A stretch of 64,000 nucleotides of DNA from Endothia cerciana (GCA_026119935.1 JALRMH010000009.1:806001-870000); one strand, 5' to 3'; positions 1-11,588 are shown, counted from the first letter of the stretch. Numbers and translations: made by a program. The notes: generated by a model not told the origin, from the letters alone.

Positions 1-804
1 ACATCTCTTGTCGATGGAGGCTTCCATCCGGTCTCGGGACGGCAGATCTCGAGTGCTCGTCACTGCGAGCCTGCAAGTCCGGCACGCTGTCCGCAGGCTC
101 CGAGCTGATGATCGTACAGGCGGAGATATCACCTCCTGCTCGCCTGCGCCAGGTGCAGCTTGAACATCGGAGGGCTTCACCTGTTTGCCCAAGGACATTC
201 AATAGTACACCCCAATATTACACCCCAATACTGCGCACAAAAAAAAAAAAAAGTTTAAAAATTTTTTTTCCGGCGGTCCAGTCTGGCCTCAGCCTTGTAC
301 TACAGAAGCCTGCTTACCACCGCCGCTGAGGAGCCGACAGCCCGGCACGCCCGATCCAAGCTGCACCGACGACTCGACGTCAGCGCTAACGGAAATGTGT
401 TGCATTGGAGCCGAGCCCAGCTGCGGATGCAGCATGCAAGATGTTACGCTACTGCACCACAAAAGAGACCCGCCGCAAAACACACACGCAGACCGCCAAG
501 CTGGGTGCAGAGTCGCATATCAGTTTTGTTGGCACTGCCTGCGTGGTCAGCCGCCAGCCAAGGCTGAGCCGTATGGCGGGAAATACGATATGGTGTACAC
601 TCCCTTTCCTCACCTCGAGGTGCTGCCTGTATTGTACGTGTAGGCAGGTGTGCGGGTGACACGTCTGGGACTGTGCGACCTTCTTGTTATTTAAGCTTCT
701 CCTTGGGCGCCCTGTCTTTCCGGGAGCATGTTCAACTGAGTAGTCTGACTTTCAGCTTGGTTCCCCCGGCGTCTGGCGCCTTTCGCCCGTTCTACCCCCT
801 CAGG
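1..804. other. intergenic / 5' flank of first gene
   Basis: No convincing coding region is visible. There is an A-run then T-run around 239-270, and only short overlapping open frames without recognisable protein character. The last part is presumably promoter and leader of the + strand gene starting at 805. Confidence 0.5.
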
Positions 805-2502
805 ATGGCTGTCTCGTCGGTATCACCACCCACGAACGGGCTGTCTGGGCAGTTCCCCAGTCGGCGGCTGGATGCATCGGCCTCAAGGCCTCCGCCTCCT
901 CGTCCCTGCTCGCCTACCCCATCCGATACGGTCAGCTTCTTCGGCAGCCAGATATGCGACCAGACCGTGATCAACTACAGCTACACAGACAGCCCCTGGA
1001 GGCTGCTGGCATGGGATACTTACAACTTCTTCTACTACATCTGGGCACTGCCACACATCCTCCTCCCGCACAAGCCTACCGACTCGGGCGAGCTGGACGA
1101 GCTGGCACCGACACGGGGAAACCTCTTCTGCATAATGGTCCACGCCGTCCTCGTCGTCATCCAGCTGGGCTTCATCCTCCTCCTCCCGCCCCTGGCGCTC
1201 TTCATCCCGCTATGGGCGACCACCCTCGTCGTCGCCGCCTTCATGGCCCTCAACGGCGCCCTCACCGCCCTCCTCAACGGGAAGGGCATCATATTCCACT
1301 CCGACCCGAGCTACGCGCCACGGGACCAGGCCAAGTTCGCACACGAGCAGTGGATCTTCCTCAACGGCGTCGCCGTCGGCTCCCACTGGATGAGGTCGAA
1401 CCTGAACCGGCTGGCGCTGACCTTCGGGCGGCCCGTGGTGGGCATCCACAACCGCACGTCGGGGATCCTGTTCGACGTGGTGGAGTGCCTGGTCCAGCGG
1501 AACTTCGGGTACGCGACCAACGACATCCGGACGTGTTACAGGATCATCAAGGGAAAGCTGTACAACCCGCAGTACAGCAAGGTGGTCTTCATCCTGCACT
1601 CGCAGGGCGGGATCGAGGGCGGGATGGTGCTGGACTGGCTGTTGCAGGAACTGCCGCAGAACCTCCTGTGCAAGCTGGAAGTCTACACCTTTGGCAACGC
1701 GGCGAACCACTTCAACAACCCTTACCGCACGGTAGGGAGCCAGGCGAGGGCGGCGGAGAGGCCGCTCTCTGCGGGAATGGGCACGCCGGACAGCGCCGGG
1801 CCCGGGGCGCCAGAGACGACAGACGTCCTCAATGTGCATACACACGGCCAGGTCCCGCCTGCTCGTGCCTCACCACCACCACCACCACCACCACTCAACA
1901 CGGCCCCCGCGCCCCACGCCTCACATCCCGTGACCCCCGATCCCCGTTCGGCCCGCGCCATCCGCCACATAGAGCACTACGCCTACACGACCGACTTCGT
2001 CGCCCTCTGGGGCGTGCTGCACTTCGCTACCATCCCGCCCGCAACACACTCGATCCCGCGGTTCATCGGCCGCCTCTTCTCGCGCTCGAGCCCCGACGGC
2101 CGTGGGGGCCACCAGCTCGTCCAGCACTACCTGGACGGGATGTTCCCCCTGCAGAGGGACTCGGTCACGGGCCAGTTTGTCGGGTGTGCGGAGGCCAACC
2201 CGTTCATGGAGAGCGTGGTGTCCGTGAGCCAGGAGGGCGGCGGCCGGGGGGACGGCAGGTGTGGGAGGGAAGGGATCATCGGGAGCTGGGAGGACGAGGG
2301 GGGCTCCAAGGGGGGTGTCGAGGTCCAGAACGGTGGCGGGTCGCCGGTCCTGGTGAGGCAGGGAACCGGGGCGCCCGTTGATCGGGTCAGGGTGAAGGAG
2401 CTGAGCCGGCTGTGGAAATACCGCAATGGGAGGAGCCCGGTCGAGCAGCCGCCGTTGCTGGAGAAGGGCCCTGATGGGTTCGGGAGGACCACCACGATGT
2501 GA
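805..2502 (+). CDS. membrane-anchored alpha/beta-hydrolase-like protein
   Basis: Single-exon gene of 565 residues. The frame is open further upstream, but 805 is the first ATG. After a Ser/Pro-rich N-terminus, residues about 107-157 form a long hydrophobic stretch that reads as a two-helix membrane hairpin. A conserved-looking soluble part follows, with VVFILHSQGGIEGG; its HSQGG (about 265-269) resembles a serine-hydrolase nucleophile elbow (GxSxG-like, with His in place of the first Gly). A proline run sits near residue 355 and the C-terminal 100 residues are Gly-rich and probably disordered. I recognise the general type (fungal lipase-like membrane protein) but not a named family. Substrate and cell location are unknown. 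The proline-rich insert could in principle be an unspliced intron, since the frame stays open through it. Confidence 0.8.
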   Translation: MAVSSVSPPTNGLSGQFPSRRLDASASRPPPPRPCSPTPSDTVSFFGSQICDQTVINYSYTDSPWRLLAWDTYNFFYYIWALPHILLPHKPTDSGELDELAPTRGNLFCIMVHAVLVVIQLGFILLLPPLALFIPLWATTLVVAAFMALNGALTALLNGKGIIFHSDPSYAPRDQAKFAHEQWIFLNGVAVGSHWMRSNLNRLALTFGRPVVGIHNRTSGILFDVVECLVQRNFGYATNDIRTCYRIIKGKLYNPQYSKVVFILHSQGGIEGGMVLDWLLQELPQNLLCKLEVYTFGNAANHFNNPYRTVGSQARAAERPLSAGMGTPDSAGPGAPETTDVLNVHTHGQVPPARASPPPPPPPLNTAPAPHASHPVTPDPRSARAIRHIEHYAYTTDFVALWGVLHFATIPPATHSIPRFIGRLFSRSSPDGRGGHQLVQHYLDGMFPLQRDSVTGQFVGCAEANPFMESVVSVSQEGGGRGDGRCGREGIIGSWEDEGGSKGGVEVQNGGGSPVLVRQGTGAPVDRVRVKELSRLWKYRNGRSPVEQPPLLEKGPDGFGRTTTM

Positions 2503-4600
2503 TGCGGCGCAGCTCGTGCGTGCATAGCGCGAGACAACAAAATCCAAGGTCCATCGATTGACGTGATTCGTTAGGTCCAGATCCCCAACGATATGTCGGG
2601 TCGAGGTCTAGTCCCCATATTACGGACTGCGAATAAACGTTCTGAAAAAGAGGCCTTTTTGCCCGTACAGGGTTATTCCTGGGTATCTTTGCTGGCCACG
2701 GGCCTGGTGCTTTTGTAGCAGTCATGGTTCAATTACTATAGACTGCCTGCCTCGGCTGCTCGCCTGGTGTGGGGGGGCCCTGGAAAGGAACCCCAGAGGC
2801 TGTGTGAGACGAAAGAAACAGGTGCAGGTTGTCAGGCTGCGCTATTCCTGCACTTGACGCACGAGAGGAAAGACTGCCTAACCAAAACACTGCGTGGTCC
2901 TACCTTTTTTTTCCTTCTCTAGGAGGGGCGTGGATGGGGTTTTTCCCCTGGGTCCCTTCATCCTCCTTCTTCTTTCTCTTTTGAGCAGCATTTTGTGACC
3001 GAGGACAAACAAGTTGATACCTACCAACCATTTTCATGAGGATTATGGCATTGTTATTACTGTCAAATACCCTCGTTCAACACTCCTGGATGTCCCGAAT
3101 TCTCTCAGCACTTAAAGTTGTCGGTTGTCTGCAATCAAGTTGAGGCTGGCATGAAAGTCTCTTGGATGGCTGAGATGGCACGCGGCAGCTTTGCCACTCT
3201 CTGAATGGAAATGCTGAGATTGGAATCGCCTCGTCTGGGAGTGATGTTGCGGTAAGATTCAAGAAGATTCAGTGACCAACACACCTCATAAGAGAGCGGA
3301 AGACGCAGGACTCACTCACCTCTTCAGCAAGGGGCAGAAAAACTTAGAAGAAAATAAATCATCATAAAGGGCATGGTAGACAACCCATTGTGGGCATCCT
3401 CGAGGGTCTTAAAGGTACAGCCGTGTGGTTTTAGCATGAAAGGTCAAACACTGGCGCTCTTATCAAGTCGATGCGACGAGACTGTATGCGTATATTGCCG
3501 CCACGGTCGATATGGCAGTATCTTGGGACGCTTCCGACGACTTTGGAGGAGATACTGAAACGGTTCCTCTTCGAACACATCAAACCTCAGCTCTCAAAAG
3601 TTTGATCAACCTAAGAATGAGAAATGACCCTATTGTCTACAGTATAACTACTGCAGCCCAGGCGGGCCTCTTTGCCCACGTCCTTCGTCCAGCCACTTCA
3701 GCTCTATTTAGCGGCATGCGTTGTGCATAGTACTCGCGATTTGCTTCTCCCGCTATCGAAACCTGCTTACAGAAGCCAATAATTTTGTTCATTTGTCCAC
3801 GCATCACCAGAACTCACCAATCTTGCCGTGCCGTGATAACCGTCTTGTGGCTCTGGGGTCCTGAATCGCGGCCTCAGGCTGATCCTGTAGGAGTGAAATG
3901 CCGCTTGTTGGCCGCGCATCCTTCGGCCGCCGTCAGCACTATTCAACCCGAAATGACGGCCAACTCCTCCGCTTTAGGCCTCAGCCACGGCGGGAAGATA
4001 TTGGTATGAAACAATGTCAGCATCTTCCCCTGCAAAACGAGGGTGTCACAAGTTGACTGCGAATAGCGAAACCCGCGTACGGCCTGCAATCCTCCAGCCT
4101 TGTGGGTCGAGCCTGCCGTTCCCCGCCCCCCCCCCCCTCTGGGGGAATTCCCGTACAGCTCATCATCTTGAAAAACAGGGGCGGTGAGATTCAGTTATGC
4201 ATATAGTATCAGCCAGTCAACATGCACGCATCATGACCCTGGACTCTCACAAAAATAAACCTGTCGGTCTGTGTGAGGTGAGCTGTGTAAGCTGAATACA
4301 GGGCTATGCAGCCCGGGACGTGTCGCTTAGATAGCCCATTTCGGCATCAATGCTGTATGAACATGTAAGAAAGCTTGACTGAAAGCTTAATACATCTCTC
4401 CCTCAGGCGCTGGTTAGACATGTTGTTCTTAAATATCCTCATTCATCCGCCGCCGCCATCCAGACGTCCTCTCCAGTGGCACACTCACCTCACCCTCTGA
4501 TCTGCCTTAAGCCGACAGTCAATTCAAAATATACCTCGAAAACGGTCCCTTGATTGGTCACTTACATACGATTCACATAGCCAAAAACGCCAGGCTCAAA
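2503..4600. other. gene-free stretch
   Basis: About 2.1 kb between two + strand genes. I see no gene: open frames are short and lack protein-like composition. It contains a run of 12 C at 4126-4137. The distal part, AT-richer from about 4380, is presumably promoter for the small gene at 4647. Confidence 0.5.
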
Positions 4601-4602
4601 CC

Positions 4603-4610
<8 letters not shown>

Positions 4611-4638
<28 letters not shown>
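4611..4638. repeat. (TA)n microsatellite
   Basis: A pure TA dinucleotide tract of about 14 units, following a tatataaa sequence and ending 8 bases before the ATG of the small cysteine-rich gene. It may act as an extended TATA element; if so, transcription would start downstream of the first ATG. Confidence 0.9.
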
Positions 4639-4646
4639 CGCTCAAT

Positions 4647-4937
4647 ATGCCTTCCGTCGAGTCTCAGCCCATTACCCAGGTGCAAATGGCCCCTCTCCAG
4701 GCCAACACCAACAGCCTGAACGAAAGCGCGACCGCCTACCGACCACAAGAGGTGCGTTTCTCCTGAAGACCGAGCTTCGTGGCCGCTCTGCTGACACCGA
4801 GGCCTTAGCAAATGAGCCTGGACTCCGGTCTTCGGGGTGGCGGCATTGGTGAGAGCTGCTTGCAAGGCGCCTGCATGGGCTGCGGCTTTGGCTGCGGCGA
4901 GGAATGCATGACGGAGTGCTGCAGCTCCCTCTGCTAG
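4647..4937 (+). CDS. small cysteine-rich protein, 77 residues
   Basis: Two exons, 4647-4751 and 4809-4937, joined in frame across a 57-nt intron with a gtgcgt donor, a gctgac branch-like site and a ttag acceptor. The product has 77 residues and no signal peptide. Residues 1-45 are polar (Gln, Ser, Asn, Pro). A Leu-Arg-Gly-Gly-Gly motif follows, then a tail rich in cysteine (9 Cys in the last 26 residues) ending CCSSLC. I recall small fungal proteins with an LRGG motif before a Cys-rich tail; their function is unknown to me, possibly membrane-associated through cysteine acylation. The ATG lies only 8 bases after a TA tract. If that tract is the TATA box, Met14 (4686) may be the real start. The opposite strand also has an open frame here (4602-5084), judged a shadow because the spliced + model gives the coherent Cys pattern. 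Confidence 0.72.
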
Positions 4938-6712
4938 AGCAAGCTTTTGCGTCTCTAGAGCCATCTGACGACACAATGAAGTGAGAAAGAGCATGTTCTT
5001 GGTGACTATATCGGCGTTTAAACTGGGCATCAGGGGCAAGCGACTGTCATTTTGGACAACAAGGTCAGCACCCTTGTCTATCAATACAAACTGGGTAACT
5101 AGAAGAATCTCGCCTGGGCGATAGTTCTATATCATGCTTTACTGTGCTCCGCGTGTGTGAAAAGGGCTCATAGTCTTTCCCAGTCCTCTACTCAGGGGCT
5201 ACATGTAGGTGATGCCCCGTGTCGTGCCGTTGAGCCCACCGCCCCCTCACATATGTAGCCCGCTCAAGGAACACAACAGCGATCCCGAACATGTATTCTT
5301 GTCTCACTATTTTGTTTACTCTTGATGAACTGGCGGCCTCACTGTCCTGACTATGTCAAGTCTCCCGGAGTCGATATGATGGCCATGCCGAAATCTTGAT
5401 TGGGGGCAGACAAGCCCTTACATCGCCTTTCACAGTGAGACTGATCCGCCTGTTGAAAAAGTACAATATTTTGCTGCCTTTGCGAGTACTGGATGATACA
5501 GTAAATACCAGTGCCCGGCAAGGATAATACGTATTTGAGTGGATCAGTAGGCGCTCCGTTGGCAAGGGCCCCAATGCTCGGGGTGGTTGCTGCAGAGTGG
5601 GATGGAAAGAAAACAAAGAATGGAAAGATTAAAAGGAAAATCAGAAGATTTAAGAAAAAGAAGGAAGGAAAGAAGGGAAATGACCCAAACCACGAAGTGA
5701 GGAGCCAAAATCGGGTTTGGGGGAAGGCCCATCGAGAAAATGGCGATACGTTAACGCCAGGCCATCCTCCATACATCTTGTTGCAGCGAGTGGCCGAAAA
5801 CGAGTCTTACATCGCCTCTCCAGGGCCTCTACGGAATACACCTTTGTCCATATCAATGTCACCCCGTCGAAGTCGTTATACTTCTTTCTTTGACCTCGAT
5901 TGTGGCTTGCGGGCGAGTCCATCACCCTCTGCTGAACTTGAACAGCACGCTCTCAACCGCTATTTCTCGCCTCTACTGGCGCGGACTGTTCAACATCTCC
6001 TAGATCCTCTCCTTCCCAGTCTCTTATTCACAATAGGTCAGACAAATATCGTTCATACGGCGCTTGGACATTAACACAGTAGAAGTCCTATACCCAAGAG
6101 ACCCTATCTGGCTTCATTCGTTTCTCTCTGGCCGTCGGGGCACAGCATCCGGGTTGACACGTCCTCCTCCCTTGTTGAAAGGGGTGCAACAAACTAGATG
6201 CATCATTTCCGATAAATAGAAGCTTGTAGCTTTCTGTCTGGGTATCCGAAAAAGAGTGACGCTGTGCAGCGAAAGTACTAGCTTGACATCTTAGTGCCTT
6301 CTGTGGGATCCGTGCCGTGGCTGGAACTTCAGAGCATTCGGCTGGAAGATTGCTGTCTTGAGCATATGTTTGTTCCTATATTAAGGGTGATGTCAGAAGA
6401 CCGCAGTCGACCTTCTGGTGCCGGAGGGACCTAGGAAGTGATTATGGGCAGGTCGTCAAGGGCACCAATTGTATATAGTACTTTCATTGCGGCGCGGTCA
6501 TTCAGCAGACAGTCCGTTTTGAATGCTGTCGTATTATACACCGCGGGAATTGACAGTCTATCATGCCTATTGCAAGATGACAAGTCCTGGACCGTCCTGC
6601 CCGCGAGATATTCCCATCGTCTATTGGATTCGTCATCCTTGGAAGCGCATCCCATGTTTGTTCGAATGCAATGTGCGGTCCCCCACCACCAACCACGAGG
6701 GGTACCACAAGC
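4938..6712. other. gene-free stretch
   Basis: Between the cysteine-rich gene and the 3' end of Rpt3. No gene is supported. A purine-rich patch at about 5605-5690 opens long frames on one strand and pyrimidine-rich ones on the other. The 6100-6712 part is probably 3' UTR and terminator of the converging Rpt3 gene. Confidence 0.5.
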
Positions 6713-8048
6713 TTATTTGTAGAAGTCGAACTTGTTCTCATCACTCGTGCCCTTGACCTGGCTCGAATAGGCGTCCTCAAGATCGCTCTGGATGATGTTG
6801 TACCTGTTCTTCCTCACGGCACGCAGGCCCGCCTCCTGCATGATCGCAGCGATGATGGCACCACTCAGCGGGTCATTTCGCACAATCAACGAATCCAGAT
6901 CCACTTCGGGCGCAAGGCTCATCTTCGACGCGATGGTTGTGAAGATCAGACGACGCTCGCGACGGTCTCGCAGGGACGGGAACTCGATCTTTCGGTCCAA
7001 ACGACCAGGTCGCAGCAGGGCAGGGTCGAGGGTGTCGGCGCGATTCGTCGCCATGATCACCTTCACGTTGGCGGTCTGATCGAAGCCGTCCATCTGGTTG
7101 AGCAGCTCCAGGAGGATACGCTGCACCTCACGATCGGCACCAGTCTGGGCGTCGAAACGCTTCGTGGCGATAGCGTCGATCTCGTCGATGAAGATGATGG
7201 CGGGCGAGTTCTCTCTTGCCATTCGGAATACGTCTCGCACCATGCGCGGCCCCTCGCCCAGGTACTTCTGCACGAATTCCGATCCCACAACGCGGATGAA
7301 GTTTGCCGTTGTGCTGTTTGCCACCGCCTTGACCAGCATGGTCTTGCCGGTACCTGGAGGACCGTAGAGCAGCACACCGCGTGGAGGGTCGATACCAATC
7401 TGTTTGTAGAGGTCGAAGTGTGTGAGAGGAAGCTCGACGGCCTCGCGGATCTCCTGCTTCTGCATATCCAGGCCACCGACGTCGGCATAGGTCACATCAG
7501 GCTTCTCGTCGGCGCCGAGCATGGCAATGGACGAGTCGGCCTCCGGCGGCAGGATATCAACAAGAGCATTAGAGTGTCGGTGCAAGGCAACGGAGGATGA
7601 TGGCTTCAGGAGCTCGCGATCGAGGGTGGAGAGGATGCGGACGACGTAGTTAGAGCCGGTAGAGGACTGGACTATGCCGGTGCTATTTGCGTCACCAGGT
7701 CAGCATCACAGGCTGACGCGCAGTGCCCGTTGTCGGGGCAGGCACCACTCACTTCTGATCGATGGCCTCCATAAACTGGCCGATGACCAGGGGCACACTC
7801 TGGATCCTCTTGATCTCCTCCTGGGCCCGGACGAGCTCCCGCTTCAGGCTCCGCTGCTCATCCTTGATGTATTCCTCCTGCAGCTGGATGTACTCTAGCT
7901 GCCGCTGCAGCTTCTTCAACGACGCGTACTCATCACCTGTGTCTGTACCGATACCCTCGAAGTTCTCGATACTAGGAATTGTTGACGGCGCGGCCTTCTT
8001 GGCAGGTGAGAGGTGGTTGACCGGGGCTTCTACCAGGACGTCGCCCAT
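6713..8048 (-). CDS. RPT3: 26S proteasome regulatory ATPase Rpt3
   Basis: Two exons read leftward, 8048-7753 and 7682-6713, with a 70-nt intron (gtgagt...ag); 421 residues. This is one of six AAA+ subunits of the 19S base that unfold substrates and feed them to the 20S core. An N-terminal coiled coil (about residues 40-85, ending in KRIQSVPLVIGQF) leads to an OB fold and then the AAA domain. GPPGTGKT is Walker A, IIFIDEIDAIATKR contains Walker B, and RPGRLDRKIEFPSLRDR holds the arginine fingers. The protein ends FDFYK, a HbYX-type tail that docks into the 20S alpha ring. The join gives IDQ-N-TGIV, as in yeast Rpt3. Start 8048 is the first ATG; an upstream in-frame extension begins only with TTG. 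Family assignment is near certain. Confidence 0.97.
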
Positions 8049-9605
8049 CTTGGCGGGCTTGCTGGGAGTCGATGTTGGAAAGATGTGGGGCAATCAAAAG
8101 AAGGGTTGAGATTGATGCCTGGTCTGCCAAGGAGGAGGTCGCTCGGAGAAGTGATGGGTGGTGAGGTTGTAGTGGGCTGGTGATCGTTGGACGGGTTGGA
8201 AGATGGCAGATGAAGTTCGGTGATGTTGTTCAGCAGCGGCAGCTCTAGGCACGAGAACGTCAACGCACGCAGTTCTAGCCACCACTTCTGCTGACTACTA
8301 CAGTACAGCAGGCTCAGCCTGTGGCTAGTGCCGAATGGCCCGTGGCATGCTGGTCCGTTGGTCTCCGGCCCCGCTCCTAACGCTCCCGAGAAGGCTGAGA
8401 CTCCAGGCCTCCACATTGCCAAGTCGCTCGTGCTGATGGTCGTTGAAGTGGTTCCGCACTCGCTCCCGTCTCAGCCAACAGTTCCAAGCCTACGGTAGGG
8501 GACTGCGATCTCTGCCATATCATCCTCTCTGTCTCGGGCGAAGGCATAGTATAAAATGCCTTGGGAAGCGCCTTGGGATTCCTCAGGGTTTATGTTTGGA
8601 GTAAGTTGGGGTCTTTACCCCCCACCCATCTGCTTCAGTGTCCCTCTTCAGGCTTCTCTGGCTGGGTCAATTCGATGGGCGGCAATGCAGCTCAGCTGCC
8701 CAACAGGACTGCAGAACATGGTATCTCTACTATGGATGTGGCAGTGGGGTAGCCTGCTGCACATGCAGACCTCCTGCAAGTGCACGTTCGTGCCCATTGT
8801 CCGTTGTTGGTGGGCAGGCCCCAGCGAGCCTCAAAAGCCCCATCTGAGCTCAACCCGACTCCAGGCAGGCCGCCAGGCAGGCCGCCAGGCAATAGACCTT
8901 CACTTCTGCCCACGTGAGGGGGGCCTGGTCGGGGGTTGATGCTCTATCGAAGGCTATGTACGAATCCTGACACGGAGTGGTCTTCTGTAAGGCTCAGTGT
9001 CGAATCCAGCAATTGGCCCGTTTGTATTGCCCTCATCACAAGGACCCCAACCCCAACTGAAGCTGTCTGGTCCTTGTTGGAGAGTAGGGGTCTATGCCCG
9101 GGGGTAGGTGTACCACATGTCTGGCTCCATGTATCTGGTCCGACAGGTAGCCTCTCGCGTTCCCTTATACCAGCTGGTACCTCAGGATACCATGCAGGAC
9201 AGTATCAGTGAGGTGACCCACTTATCAGGCCTGCAGTCACACCTGCTTCAGTCACCTCTTCCACTGTTCGTCCTATTCGTAGGCTTCTTTTCCTTCTCCA
9301 ACCTATCTCTACTTGGGGGGGCCTCTCTCTTTCCTGTAGACAAACCAGATTGTTGCAGCCGGATCCTTGGGCGGACTTCTTGTCGACACTGATCACTTTC
9401 GTCGTGACAGCTTCCCATCCTTCAGCCGTTCATACTTTCCGCTCCCAGCGTAATCCCGACTCGTCGACTGTCGTCATCCTCCTCTTGATGGTCGTCCAGG
9501 CCCATCTCCACGCCGAACCACCAAGACTTGCCATCGTCACAATCAGCTGGCAGCCTCTCTCGGAACCCCTACCCTGTCGATAAGACCACAACGACGTTGC
9601 CCATC
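8049..9605. other. divergent intergenic region
   Basis: About 1.55 kb between divergent genes (Rpt3 leftward, the small conserved protein rightward). I see no gene. It holds pyrimidine-rich stretches and a short imperfect repeat of ggcaggccgcca at about 8863-8890. Both promoters presumably lie here. Confidence 0.5.
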
Positions 9606-10215
9606 ATGTCCACCACATCGTCCATCCAGATCCCTACCAAGGTCTATGAGACCCGCCAGCACTGTGCCAAGGAACAGAGCCCCTTGAGCTCGTCCTCCTC
9701 GACCTACTCGAGCTCCCCGCAGACGCCTTCCTCCGCCAGCTCGTCCAAGGCTGCCCAGAAGAAGAAGGCCGTGCACGAACGTCGACCGAGTCTCTTGAGT
9801 ATGTCCAACCCCTCTTGTGGTATCCTGCCTCCTCGCCATCCGGCGTAGCACACCCCACACAGTACCACTTCTTCCGGCCCGCAACAACTGACACATGTAT
9901 TATGTGTAGGTCCCGCAATTTCCAAATCAGAGGCTACTACGATCAATGTCGGCGATCCGGATGGCCCGCCTCGCCTGGTGAGTCTTACCTGTACAATGGA
10001 TGCGATGGGTGTTAGGCTTCGGAACTAACTAGTCCTCACCAACACCTCAGATCTCTTATCTCTCCTCGAGCCAGGGCTTTGCCTGGAACCCCGAGATCTT
10101 CCTACCGTCCTACATCGATGTCGACTACGTCCCCCTCGAGAACAGGCGGGAACCTGTTGTTGAGATCACAGTCACCGACGACGAGCGTCGGAAATGGTTT
10201 CCGGACGGAAACTAG
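9606..10215 (+). CDS. conserved-looking fungal protein of unknown function, 141 residues
   Basis: Three exons, 9606-9798, 9910-9977 and 10051-10215, with clean in-frame joins (gtatgt...gtag and gtgagt...ctcag). The N-terminal half is Ser-rich and low complexity, containing a KKK stretch near residue 55. The C-terminal half has the dense, ordered look of a conserved domain: it includes INVGDPDGPPRLISYLSSSQ, then GFAWNPEIFLPSYIDVDY and PLENRREPV. I recall similar small proteins in filamentous ascomycetes without assigned function. No signal peptide or membrane segment is visible. The first intron contains frames that look open if not spliced, so this gene is easily missed. The gene reality is well supported by the joins and the role is unknown. 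Confidence 0.8.
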
Positions 10216-11497
10216 ACGGGAGGCAGGACTTTGGACCCCGGGCTTTCTGTCGATGTCTCCCACCGTAAACTTGGAATAGAACGGGACTCTCGCGGCACCA
10301 TTTTCTTCTTCTTCTTCTTCTTCTTCTTCTTCTTCCTTTTTTCTTTCTTTCTTTTCTTTTCAGGCGCAACGGTCGGTCTGTCTGTCTTCTACATCTCGCT
10401 CTTCGAACAACATCACGATTCACCACATGATACGCGGGCAATTGGGCAGGGCGTACATACAACATCATTTCATCATAGCACAGGAACAGGATTGCGTTTA
10501 CCGAATGGAAGCTGGGAGTCTCTGGTACTATTATTCCTGTTCCCCCCCCCCCCCCCACGGTCAGGGCTCGGCGAGGCATCCGTCTTCTTTTCTCGTGATC
10601 TGCTTAGGTGGTGTATGGTATTGTTGGATAGGGCGTTCTTGTTTCTCGGGCTTGGGCACATGGGGAGCGGGGCAACACGGGGAAAGGGATTGCCATGTCA
10701 TGATTATCAGCCCGGCGGATGTATTCATCTTCTCCTGAAACGGCCCGGAGTATCGTGTTTCCACTCAATTTACGCTTTCTCATGTAGAGACTGGTCATTG
10801 CAAACTCCTCTGTTCCTACGTGCGCGAGGCTGCGATGAGCTTCCGGTCGCAGCCCCGCGGGTGTCCCCAGGCGAGACCGTGGGAGTTGTTCCGTGTGAGC
10901 CCCGTCGTCACCTCTGCGAACCCAAGATGGGACTCGTACAGTATTGAGTTCCCTCCCGTCAGAGTCCTAACCATCGGGTCACTGGACTTGGGGTCTCGGC
11001 CGGACAGACACCGGTCGGCTCCTTCAGCAGGCTCGGGCTCGATAAGGTTCGCCATATCGCCGGCCTGACGGACACCGGAGGCTGGGCCGTGCCCGCGATG
11101 CGCGTTGTGGAGACCTGCATACCATGACATGCAAGCACTTACAGTACTATGACCTGGAGTCGTCCCGCCGTGGCTGATAAGGAAGGATGCCCCGCCGTCA
11201 CTGATAAGGAGTGAGGCCGGTCCTCGGCGGGGACAAGGGCACGGACCATCTCGCTCGACGCGCTTCGCGGTATGCATTCCGCTCTGCTACCACCATGTAC
11301 TGTAGCAGTATCGAGGACAGGGGCAACGGACGGGAAGGAAAAAGAATACCGTCATTATTGATTGTCAGGTTGCATAATTGGTCGTGCTTGTCTCAACACG
11401 TTGAACGTACTCGCTAAGACATCATATATACGTGCTTGCCCGTCTGTACCTTTTTTTTCCCCCCTTTCCACCCGAAGTGTTATATATAGCTGGAGTT
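10216..11497. other. intergenic with microsatellites
   Basis: Downstream of the 141-residue protein. It begins with a TTC microsatellite and T-rich stretch (10304-10360), then a run of 15 C (10542-10556). No gene is supported. The distal part is probably promoter and leader of the Mis14 gene. Confidence 0.5.
10304..10360. repeat. (TTC)n microsatellite and T-rich tract
   Basis: About ten TTC units followed by an irregular T/C tract, about 90 bases after the stop of the preceding gene, so probably in its 3' UTR. Confidence 0.9.
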
Positions 11498-11550
11498 GGA
11501 AATGAACAGGCCAGCTCGAAGGCGCTCCTCGTACAAGAAGATCCTTCAAG

Positions 11551-11588
<38 letters not shown>

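Noticed and set aside
954..2381. 475-codon frame overlapping the first gene
   Set aside because: Arg/Pro-rich frame-shifted shadow of a GC-rich gene; the hydrolase frame has the membrane hairpin and elbow motif.
4602..5084. 160-codon minus-strand frame over the Cys-rich gene
   Set aside because: It is low in family character and ends in a poly Ile-Tyr run translated from the TA tract; the spliced plus-strand model has consensus splice sites and a coherent Cys pattern.
5511..6074. 187-codon plus-strand frame
   Set aside because: Its Lys-rich part comes from a purine-rich tract and the rest lacks protein-like signals.
6671..7600. 309-codon plus-strand frame over Rpt3
   Set aside because: Antisense shadow of the highly conserved Rpt3 coding sequence.
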